From Megasphaera sp. AM44-1BH (GTDB lineage Bacteria; Bacillota; Negativicutes; Veillonellales; Megasphaeraceae): 64,000 nt of DNA. Shown here in pieces: positions 57,586-64,000 of the stretch (the stretch's first letter is position 1; every line of letters begins with the position of its first letter). The notes beneath the pieces are model-generated. The model did no database searches. It saw nothing but the letters and a program-made list of their open reading frames with translations, and was not told the DNA's origin. The stretch is from the NCBI RefSeq assembly GCF_003467125.1, contig NZ_QSFA01000014.1:1-64000 (forward strand), written 5' to 3'. A program made the translations under genes and the position numbers.

Positions 57586-59091
57586 TCAATCGTCGAGGAC
57601 GTGGATGTCCAACCGGTCAAATCCCACAAGCAGAGGCCGTATCTGATCGGCAATCCTGCGGCAGCCGCCTATATCCCGGCTTTCCACGTTGAGAGGCATA
57701 TTGGGATCATGGAGAGACATGCGCAGCAGCGCCCAGCCATTGGGGAACAGGAGACGTACGCCTTCATAGGATGGGCTGGCAATGCCGATGCCGGCCGCAG
57801 CAGCCCGTTTTTCAAACGCATCCAGTACAAGTTTGCCATAATCCCCGGCTTTTTCACCGGAAATTTTCAGACGGTATTCCCGGCTTTCTGCCGGTTCCCC
57901 CAGATCTTTGATAAGACTACCCAGACTGCTTCCCTGCGCACGGGCGCGGGCAGCGGCAATAACCAGTTTGACGGCCAGATAGGCACCGTCATCGAGGTAA
58001 TAGTTTTCACTGAGAGCTCCGTGACCGGACGTTTCAATAGCCAGAGGCGAGACGATACCCTTCTGATTGAGACGGATGCATTCATCGATAACGTTCTTAT
58101 ATCCTCTCATGTACCGGTGATGGACGAGGTGCAGGTGATTCTGCAGGAACGTCGTCAGTTCATCGCTGGTCACGGAGTCCGTCACAATAGTACTGCCGGG
58201 ATAATCCGGTGCCAGAATAGCCGCCATCATGGCAATCAGAGCATTGCGGCTCACAGTCTCCCCATCGGAAAGGACAGCACTCATGCGGTCTACATCCGTA
58301 TCGAAAATGAGACCCAGATCGGCCTTACTGTTCAGGACAGCCTGACGGATACTGGCCATGGCTCCGGCATTTTCCGGATTGGGGATATGGTTCGGGAAAT
58401 GGCCGTCCGGTTCGAGAAACTGGCTGCCTGTCGTATCGGCCCCGAGCGGCGCCAGAACCTGGCTGGCAAAGAACCCGCCGCTGCCATTGCCGGCATCGAC
58501 GATGATGTGCATCCCCGAAAGAGGCTGGCCTCCGGCCGTATCCAGTGCTTTGCCGATAAGTCCGCGCAGATGCGCCGTATACAAAGAAATAATATTCAGC
58601 GGCTGCACCTTTACAAGGTCACCACTGCGCACGGGTTCAGAGCCGGCCCGTGTCAGGACGTCGGTGATTTCTGCTTTTTCCAGCCCGCCTTTTTCCGTAA
58701 AAAACTTCAGGCCATTGCGATTATACGGCAGATGGCTGGCCGTAATCATAATAGATCCGTCCATCTTCGTCTGTGGGAAGACGATGGACATGAACATAGC
58801 CGGCGTCGAAGCCATCCCGCAGTCGTATACCGTCACTCCCATAGCCGTCAGTGCCTGGAACAGGGCGTCCTTCAGCATTCCCGCCGATATGCGCGAATCA
58901 TGCCCTACAGCAATCCGCAGCTGATCTGCGCTTTTCCCCAGCCGGTCTTCCAGAAATGTGACAAATCCGGCAGCAATGCGGTTTACCGCTTCCGGCAGGA
59001 GATTGACCTTCTCTCCTGCTACGCCTTCGACAGCAATACCACGGACATCACTGCCGTTCTGTAATTTCAATAACTCTTCGTTGGAAATCAT
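57586..59091 (-). CDS. phosphomannomutase/phosphoglucomutase
   Basis: 501 aa alpha-D-phosphohexomutase. Catalytic Ser in TASHLPYNRNGLKFF, metal loop FDTDVDRMSAV, sugar loop IETSGHGALSEN, and C-terminal phosphate loop LRMSLHDPNMPLNVES. Start at 59091 after GGGAGGATGGC. Converts hexose 6- to 1-phosphates for cell-surface sugars. Operon with GutM. Confidence 0.93.
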   Translation of the reverse strand: MISNEELLKLQNGSDVRGIAVEGVAGEKVNLLPEAVNRIAAGFVTFLEDRLGKSADQLRIAVGHDSRISAGMLKDALFQALTAMGVTVYDCGMASTPAMFMSIVFPQTKMDGSIMITASHLPYNRNGLKFFTEKGGLEKAEITDVLTRAGSEPVRSGDLVKVQPLNIISLYTAHLRGLIGKALDTAGGQPLSGMHIIVDAGNGSGGFFASQVLAPLGADTTGSQFLEPDGHFPNHIPNPENAGAMASIRQAVLNSKADLGLIFDTDVDRMSAVLSDGETVSRNALIAMMAAILAPDYPGSTIVTDSVTSDELTTFLQNHLHLVHHRYMRGYKNVIDECIRLNQKGIVSPLAIETSGHGALSENYYLDDGAYLAVKLVIAAARARAQGSSLGSLIKDLGEPAESREYRLKISGEKAGDYGKLVLDAFEKRAAAAGIGIASPSYEGVRLLFPNGWALLRMSLHDPNMPLNVESRDIGGCRRIADQIRPLLVGFDRLDIHVLDD

Positions 59092-59128
59092 GCCATCCTC
59101 CCGTACATCTGAATCTTTCATGTTGCAG

Positions 59129-60142
59129 TTATAATAAGGCCAGCAGGCCATCAATATCGGCTTCGGTCGTAGCCCAGCTGGTAACGAACCGTATCGTCTG
59201 TGTCCCATCAGCGTTGTCCAGCCATTTTTCAAACATGACGTTCTGCGCCAGTTCCGCTGCCTTTTCGCGGGTCATGACAGGGAATATCATATTGGAAACC
59301 GGTGTATAGGCAAATTCATAGCCTTTGGCCCCGATACCATGAGCCAGCTTCTGTCCCATAGCATCAGCCTGACGTCCCAGTTTCGTATACAGGTCATCTT
59401 TTAACAGTGCCTGGAACTGGATACCCAGAAGCATCCCTTTGGCAAAAAGAGCCCCGTTCTGCCGCATAATGGCACGGAAATGTGGTTTCAGATCGTCGTT
59501 GATGATAACTACCATTTCGCCAAAAAGGGCGCCGCATTTCGTTCCGCCAAAATAAAACGCATCAGCCAGAGACGCCATGTCTTTGAGGGTGACATCATTA
59601 TACGAAGACCCCAGAGCCATAGCCAGACGTGCCCCGTCAATATACAGATACAGACCATGGCGGTCGCAGCATGCGCGCAAGGCCTTCAATTCATCCAGCG
59701 TATAGACAGCACCCATTTCCGTCGTATCGGAAATATAGACTACTCTGGGCAGTACCATCTGTTCCATATCATGGAAGGCAACGACTTTATCCACGTCTTC
59801 GGGAGACACTTTGCCATCCGTCGTCGGCACAGGCAGTACTTTGTGCCCTGTCGCTTCGATGGCACCGGTTTCATGGGTATAGATATGGGATGATTCGGCA
59901 GCAATGACCGCTTCGTAGGGGCGCATAAACGCAGCCAGGCAGACCAGATTAGTCAGAGTACCACCGGCAATGAAATGCACGTCTGCACCGGGCTGGCCTG
60001 TAATCTGGCGCACGAGCTCTGTCGTTTGTGTGCAGAATGTATCATTGCTATAACTGTCGCTGGGCGTCAGATTCTGTTCTGCCAGTGCCTGAAAGACCTG
60101 TGGGTGCGCACCCAGACTATAGTCATTTTTTAAGAATATCAT
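59129..60142 (-). CDS. threonine aldolase / beta-eliminating lyase family
   Basis: 337 aa PLP enzyme. Schiff-base Lys in FYFGGTKCGALFG, PLP Asp in YLYIDGARLAMAL, N-terminal FLKNDYSLGAHPQVFQAL. Splits threonine to glycine and acetaldehyde. GAGGG 7 bases before the second ATG supports the start at 60142. Confidence 0.92.
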   Translation of the reverse strand: MIFLKNDYSLGAHPQVFQALAEQNLTPSDSYSNDTFCTQTTELVRQITGQPGADVHFIAGGTLTNLVCLAAFMRPYEAVIAAESSHIYTHETGAIEATGHKVLPVPTTDGKVSPEDVDKVVAFHDMEQMVLPRVVYISDTTEMGAVYTLDELKALRACCDRHGLYLYIDGARLAMALGSSYNDVTLKDMASLADAFYFGGTKCGALFGEMVVIINDDLKPHFRAIMRQNGALFAKGMLLGIQFQALLKDDLYTKLGRQADAMGQKLAHGIGAKGYEFAYTPVSNMIFPVMTREKAAELAQNVMFEKWLDNADGTQTIRFVTSWATTEADIDGLLALL

Positions 60143-60231
60143 GTCCATTCCCTCTTTTCCTGCAATAATAAAATACAGATGTATATCATTTTAATTATAC
60201 GGAATGCTTTAAAAAAACACAAGAAAACTTC

Positions 60232-60972
60232 TTACAGGTAAGACAGCGCTTCCCGGACCGATGAGACAATATGGCCGGCAGCCTGCTGTACCGGTTCTGG
60301 CGCATAAGAGAAGGTAAAGGAAATATCTGCTGCCTTGAGCATAGGCGTATCGTTATATGAATCCCCGATAGCCCCCATCGTATGGATGGCCAGTTTCTCT
60401 TTAACTGCAGCCAGGCCCGTCCCTTTAGAACAGTCGGATCCTACGACATCGACGACGCTCGTATTGGCATAGGCTGTCAGTGTGGTCCCATATTCCTGCT
60501 GGATATCTCTGGCAATCGACTGGGCTGCTTCATCACTGCCGGCATAAAAAGAAATACCGTAGATATCACTGCCAGCCAGGTCCGCAAAAGACATAATCCG
60601 CGTCTGACCAGGAAACTTGGGCGGTGTCAGCGTATAGACCGTATCATTGGCCTGAATGACCGTGTCGGCCCGCCGTCCATACCGGTCATATATTTCTTCG
60701 ACGCAATCCCGGGAAACGGTTTTCTTCATGAGCACCTGCAAATTGCCGTCCAGAACCAGCGCACCCGTCGCCAGAATATAGAAATCAAAACGCACATCTT
60801 CCCGGGCCGCCTGCCGAACGCCCCGTAGAGACCGGCCGGTGCTGACGCCAAATAAACCGCCAGCCTGTTGGAAGGCCCGGATGGCTTCCCGGTCCCCCTT
60901 GCGGTACGGTTCGTCCAGAAACATAAAATACAACGTGTTGTCAAAGTCGCTCGCCATTGCTTTTTTCATCAT
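60232..60972 (-). CDS. HAD-superfamily phosphatase, Cof type
   Basis: 246 aa. Motifs: MASDFDNTLYF (nucleophile Asp), VSTGRSLRGV, Lys in DCSKGTGLAAV and GAIGDSYNDTPML. Type IIB cap domain between. Substrate unknown, probably a sugar phosphate or flavin. Divergent from the short RNA promoter at 61010. Confidence 0.92.
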   Translation of the reverse strand: MMKKAMASDFDNTLYFMFLDEPYRKGDREAIRAFQQAGGLFGVSTGRSLRGVRQAAREDVRFDFYILATGALVLDGNLQVLMKKTVSRDCVEEIYDRYGRRADTVIQANDTVYTLTPPKFPGQTRIMSFADLAGSDIYGISFYAGSDEAAQSIARDIQQEYGTTLTAYANTSVVDVVGSDCSKGTGLAAVKEKLAIHTMGAIGDSYNDTPMLKAADISFTFSYAPEPVQQAAGHIVSSVREALSYL

Positions 60973-61009
60973 TTTTCTACATTTCCTTTGATATTTTAAT
61001 ATTTTATCA

Positions 61010-61038
61010 TTGACAAAGTTAATCGTTTAATTTATAAT
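61010..61038 (+). promoter_or_regulatory. perfect consensus promoter
   Basis: TTGACA (61010-61015), exactly 17-bp spacer, TATAAT (61033-61038). Confidence 0.85.
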
Positions 61039-61044
61039 ATGCTC

Positions 61045-61094
61045 AAACATAAAGACAACGATGTCTATCCCACATCGTGTCTTTATGTTTTTTT
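61045..61094 (+). terminator. terminator at the very start of the transcript
   Basis: AAACATAAAGACA (61045-61057) pairs perfectly with TGTCTTTATGTTT (61078-61090), with CGATG/CATCG inside and a seven-T tail; it begins about 7 bases after the -10 box. The product would be a 50-nt RNA unless read through. Confidence 0.8.
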
Positions 61095-61126
61095 ATTACC
61101 GTATTTCGCAAGAGGGGGCGAATACC

Positions 61127-61285
61127 ATGTATGTCATGCATATGGAAAAAATACTTGAAATGAATATGGCCGCATACAAGCGCAAAGAACGGCAAGAAAA
61201 AGATGACCAGCCACGCCGCCCGCATAAAGGCCATCCTGCCGGAATCAGCCTGTCCCTGCCGGACATTTGTCCGGTTTTAGGATAG
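61127..61285 (+). CDS. 52-aa basic peptide of unknown function
   Basis: Begins MYVMHMEKILEMNMAAYKRK, then a highly charged Lys/Arg/Glu stretch, ending SLSLPDICPVLG. AGAGGGGG 8 bases before the ATG. Located between the strong promoter-terminator unit and a downstream hairpin. Not recognised. Confidence 0.5.
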   Translation: MYVMHMEKILEMNMAAYKRKERQEKDDQPRRPHKGHPAGISLSLPDICPVLG

Positions 61286-61304
61286 AACATCCAACATAAT
61301 CCCC

Positions 61305-61341
61305 GAACGCCCCGGTGTCGTGCACGGACACCGGGGTGTTC
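61305..61341. terminator. GC-rich hairpin between convergent genes
   Basis: GAACGCCCCGGTGTC (61305-61319) and GACACCGGGGTGTTC (61327-61341), one mismatch; weak T tail. Confidence 0.55.
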
Positions 61342-61356
61342 ACGTTAAGATGGGAA

Positions 61357-61866
61357 TTATCCTTTTTTAATCCGTTCGTGGATATGCATCATAGCCGGAT
61401 TGATATGGCAGTATCCGCCGGGATTTTTATCCAGATATTTCTGGTGATATTCTTCTGCCGTAAAGAAATTCTGCAACGGCCGCACTTCCACCGCCAGAGG
61501 GCGGCCTGCTTTTTCCGCTACGTGATTGACGACTTTGCGGATATCCGTCAATAATGCCGGGTCTTCATAATAAATGCCCGTCCGGTAATTGATTCCTTCA
61601 TCTTCCCCCTGCTTATTTACTGACAGCGGATCGATGACCATAAAATAATAATCCAGCAGCTGTCCTGTCGGCAATACATCGTCATCATAGGCCACTTTGA
61701 CCGTTTCCGTATGACCGGTCCGCTGGGACTTCACTTCTTCGTAAGTCGGTTTTATAGTCCTGCCGTTGGCATATCCTGTTTCCGTTTCCAATACGCCATC
61801 AAATTGATCCAGAAATTTCTGCAGGCCCCAGAAGCAGCCACCTGCCAGATATATAGTCTGTATCAT
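61357..61866 (-). CDS. msrA: peptide methionine sulfoxide reductase A
   Basis: 169 aa: catalytic YLAGGCFWGLQ, TGYANGRTIKPTYEEVKS, GINYRTGIYY and EYHQKYLDKNPGGYCHIN. Reduces methionine-S-sulfoxide. Start at 61866 after CAGGAG. Confidence 0.95.
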   Translation of the reverse strand: MIQTIYLAGGCFWGLQKFLDQFDGVLETETGYANGRTIKPTYEEVKSQRTGHTETVKVAYDDDVLPTGQLLDYYFMVIDPLSVNKQGEDEGINYRTGIYYEDPALLTDIRKVVNHVAEKAGRPLAVEVRPLQNFFTAEEYHQKYLDKNPGGYCHINPAMMHIHERIKKG

Positions 61867-61997
61867 TTCTATATCACTCCTGTCATTGCATATTCGTATA
61901 CCGTCTTTACTATACCATAAAGGGGCCGGATTGTGTACTTTTTTCCTGCATTGCAAAAAAAGGCATCCCATGCTATGCTTACAGAGAGGTGAGGACG

Positions 61998-62054
61998 ATG
62001 GATTCTATTATACAATTATCACTGGAGCGCCAGTACATGAGGCGTCTCAATTGA
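61998..62054 (+). CDS. 18-aa leader ORF coupled to the AsmA-like gene
   Basis: MDSIIQLSLERQYMRRLN behind GAGAGGTGAGGACG. Its TGA overlaps the probable TTG start of the next gene (TTGA), which suggests translational coupling. Confidence 0.45.
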   Translation: MDSIIQLSLERQYMRRLN

Positions 62055-63535
62055 ACATATTCAACACAGTGAAACATGGATGCTGCCGTCATAAAAAAGC
62101 TCTGAAGCGGACGCTGATTGTCCTCGTTCTCCTTTCCGTCCTTCTCTGCGCTCTGGCTTTTGCAGCCATCCACGGCGCCGCCCGCCTGTTCAATCATACC
62201 ATGTCCCGTCAGACCATGCTCCGCGGTACGATTACCGTAGAAACACTGGCACCCCACATTACGGGCTACGTCCAGTTCACCAATCTTGTCTGGAAAGACC
62301 CGGACGGCCATCTCATCCTCTACGTGCCAGACGGCAGCCTCAGCGTGCGCCCCTGGGATATCATCACCCGTTCCATCAAATCGACGACGCTTACCAATAT
62401 TACCCTCAATAACGCGACCATTGCCGCCTATTTTGACGAAAAAAACCAGCTGGATCTCATCGCCCAGGATGAGAAAGAAAAAAAGGACGGCACAGAAAAA
62501 AGACAGCCCCGGTCTTTTCAGGACCGCATCCGCAATATCAACTGGAATGGCCAGAAACTGCATGCCTCACTGGATCTCAACAACTGCCAACTGGAATCGT
62601 ATCATATGAGCCGTCATTATGTTATGGAAAGCGTCAACGCCCATATCGGCATGTACACGGGAAAACGGGCTGATATCCAGGTCTCTACAGGCCGGTTCGC
62701 CGGTACGGCTATCGGAGATGGCGTCGCTATCAAAGGAAAAATCGACCTGACTACCCCTATCCCCACGATGGACATGAACGTGGATATCGTCAATGTGGAT
62801 CCTTCTTCTCTGGGTTTTGGCGATAACATCCACGACCAGATGACATTGACCTTCCACGCTACGGGACCACTGGACCAGCCGGAAGCCCGGGGCCACCTCC
62901 ACATGGAACGGCTGAACCTGCCGGCCCTGCGCTTTACCGATGTGTCTGGCGATGTCTATTATCACGACTCCCTGCTTCAGTTTACCAAAGTAAAAGCCAA
63001 TGTATACGGTGGCACGCTCGATGCCTATGGCGATTATAACCTGGAAACCCGGGCATATAACATCTACGGGCACGGAGAAGACCTCAACAGCAGCACGGCC
63101 CTGCACGATATGAAATTCAGGACGCTTGTCACCATGGACATCACCATGCGCTGCGACGGCAATCCCCGCCATCTCAGGGCCTATGGATCATTCCAGTCTG
63201 GCAGCGGCTATTATTTCCCTCTCCACTTCAATTCCATTTCGGGACGCTTCAACAACCGCTACCATGAACTCGATTTCTATGACGTCGTCATCAGCACTGC
63301 CATGGGTGATATTGCAACCGATGCCCTGCACATCGTAGACGGCGATGTCCAGATCAGCCCGGTACGGATCCGCGACGCCGAAAGCGGGGAAACGACAGAA
63401 TTCCGCGGTCTCGACAACTATAAGGAAAGCAAAGAAACACAGGCCGCCATAGGCCACAATATAAAGAGCCTGGGCCAGAGCATGAAATCCATCAACCAAT
63501 CCATAAAGAGCATGAAGAAATCCCTTGATTTCTGA
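62051..63535 (+). CDS. AsmA/TamB-like membrane-anchored protein
   Basis: 494 aa from a TTG at 62051 with GAGG 8 bases upstream. Basic N-terminus (KHGCCRHKKALKRT), one membrane helix (LIVLVLLSVLLCALAFAA), then a long beta-rich domain with amphipathic repeats typical of AsmA-like/DUF3971 proteins, for example IKGKIDLTTPIPTMDMNVDI and VYGGTLDAYGDYNLETR. C-terminal coiled stretch SLGQSMKSINQSIKSMKKSL. Probably bridges inner and outer membrane in lipid transport. Confidence 0.75.
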   Translation: MNIFNTVKHGCCRHKKALKRTLIVLVLLSVLLCALAFAAIHGAARLFNHTMSRQTMLRGTITVETLAPHITGYVQFTNLVWKDPDGHLILYVPDGSLSVRPWDIITRSIKSTTLTNITLNNATIAAYFDEKNQLDLIAQDEKEKKDGTEKRQPRSFQDRIRNINWNGQKLHASLDLNNCQLESYHMSRHYVMESVNAHIGMYTGKRADIQVSTGRFAGTAIGDGVAIKGKIDLTTPIPTMDMNVDIVNVDPSSLGFGDNIHDQMTLTFHATGPLDQPEARGHLHMERLNLPALRFTDVSGDVYYHDSLLQFTKVKANVYGGTLDAYGDYNLETRAYNIYGHGEDLNSSTALHDMKFRTLVTMDITMRCDGNPRHLRAYGSFQSGSGYYFPLHFNSISGRFNNRYHELDFYDVVISTAMGDIATDALHIVDGDVQISPVRIRDAESGETTEFRGLDNYKESKETQAAIGHNIKSLGQSMKSINQSIKSMKKSLDF

Positions 63536-63541
63536 TATAAA

Positions 63542-63590
63542 AACGACGATGCCGTACGAAGCAGTGATTGCTCCGTACGGCATCGTCGTT
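63542..63590. terminator. bidirectional terminator
   Basis: AACGACGATGCCGTACG (63542-63558) and CGTACGGCATCGTCGTT (63574-63590), perfect 17-bp stem. Confidence 0.92.
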
Positions 63591-63602
63591 CTGTTTATCC
63601 CA

Positions 63603-64000
63603 TCAACCGCACTTCGGTAAGGGGTCTTTCTTTTGTTCTATATCGTGTTTTCCTTTTTCCTGGATTTCTTTCCACAGCGTATCTGCCACAGGCTGCCACT
63701 GTTTCGCATATTCTTTACACTTTGCGCACAGGTGTTCTGCCGATTCCGGCGAAATCAGATCCGTCGATTTCGCCCCGCTCCGTTTGACCATAGCTGCCAG
63801 GTACTGTGGGTTTTCCAGCATCGGGCACGGACGCAGATGATTGTGGTTAAACGGCTGGCCTTTGGCGTATTCTTTAAACAAAGGCTGCTGCAGACATTCG
63901 AGCAGACTCTGGTTCTTGATATTGGCACTGGAATAATGGATGAATACACACGGTTCCACGTCGCCATTAGGGTTGATATGGCAATAGTTCCGGCCACCGG
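63603..64000 (-). CDS. radical SAM/SPASM protein, C-terminal part (cut by window end)
   Basis: At least 131 C-terminal residues, open to the window edge. It contains RNYCHINPNGDVEPCVFIHY (SPASM auxiliary-cluster start), HLRPCPMLENP and EHLCAKCKEYAKQW, the Cys pattern of the SPASM domain. The radical SAM core would lie beyond 64000. Peptide or sulfatase maturase type; substrate unknown. Confidence 0.85.
   Translation of the reverse strand, partial: GGRNYCHINPNGDVEPCVFIHYSSANIKNQSLLECLQQPLFKEYAKGQPFNHNHLRPCPMLENPQYLAAMVKRSGAKSTDLISPESAEHLCAKCKEYAKQWQPVADTLWKEIQEKGKHDIEQKKDPLPKCG

Noticed and set aside
57541..59064. 507-codon plus-strand frame opposite the phosphohexomutase
   Set aside because: Antisense shadow; the minus strand encodes a full enzyme with all four catalytic loops.

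Overview
The window reads as chromosome of a diderm Firmicute (Negativicutes, probably Megasphaera or a close relative). This is inferred from gene content: Firmicute-type promoters and DinR-like SOS boxes, a decayed autotransporter barrel and an AsmA-like protein that imply an outer membrane, strict-anaerobe redox proteins (rubrerythrin, ferredoxin-nitroreductase, RIC hemerythrin), and the arginine-to-spermidine genes typical of that group. No species-level marker is present.

Region 1 (1-7000): a FadR-type GntR regulator, then a minus-strand operon speA-speE-speB-carboxyspermidine dehydrogenase-nspC making agmatine, putrescine and spermidine. It is driven by a consensus promoter and a roughly 370-nt leader that ends in a terminator hairpin.

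Region 2 (7024-17860) is the most unusual part. A single minus-strand transcription direction carries a TM1266-like regulator, a nitrogenase component 1-like pair, hypF, hypC, hypD, hypE, a second component 1-like pair and a NifH-like Fe protein. Many genes overlap by 1 to 4 bases. There is no hypA, hypB or hydrogenase structural gene. The four Hyp proteins are those that build the Fe(CN)2CO unit, so the operon links that chemistry to an uncharacterised nitrogenase-superfamily reductase. A terminator/antiterminator leader precedes the first gene.

Region 3 (17.9-20.4 kb): a DODA-type dioxygenase, an autotransporter fragment, a methyltransferase and a low-molecular-weight tyrosine phosphatase.

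Region 4 (20.4-42 kb) is an accessory zone full of decayed mobile DNA: an integrase fragment, two copies of a serine recombinase 3' end flanking an SDR/TetR pair, hsdM and hsdS scraps (the latter at 53.3 kb), a TnpB-only IS200/IS605 element, an internally deleted IS with intact 17-bp ends, a collapsed group II intron, and a gene-poor stretch with GC-rich palindromic repeats. Cargo includes a LysR-controlled redox operon (two aldo/keto reductases, CMD protein, secreted carboxylesterase, flavodoxin), flavoproteins, a cupin and an AAA-ATPase/nuclease.

Region 5 (42-53.2 kb): RIC hemerythrin, glycerate kinase, ZIP transporter, relBE-type toxin-antitoxin, an arsR-arsM-nitroreductase operon, and an oxidative-stress block (rubrerythrin, glutaredoxin, two glutathione peroxidases of which one is frameshifted, PPOX protein, small secreted repeat protein, thioredoxin-reductase-like protein). 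The stress block appears to be run by a divergent OhrR/MarR regulator through a repeated AT-rich operator. A tRNA-Pro follows.

Region 6 (53.4-64 kb): a probable type I toxin-antitoxin locus, an SOS-controlled Y-family polymerase with a YolD protein, a ThiS-ThiF-like protein behind a small CC-motif peptide, GutM, phosphohexomutase, threonine aldolase, HAD phosphatase, a short terminated RNA with a 52-aa ORF, msrA, an AsmA-like protein, and the 3' part of a radical SAM/SPASM protein running off the window.
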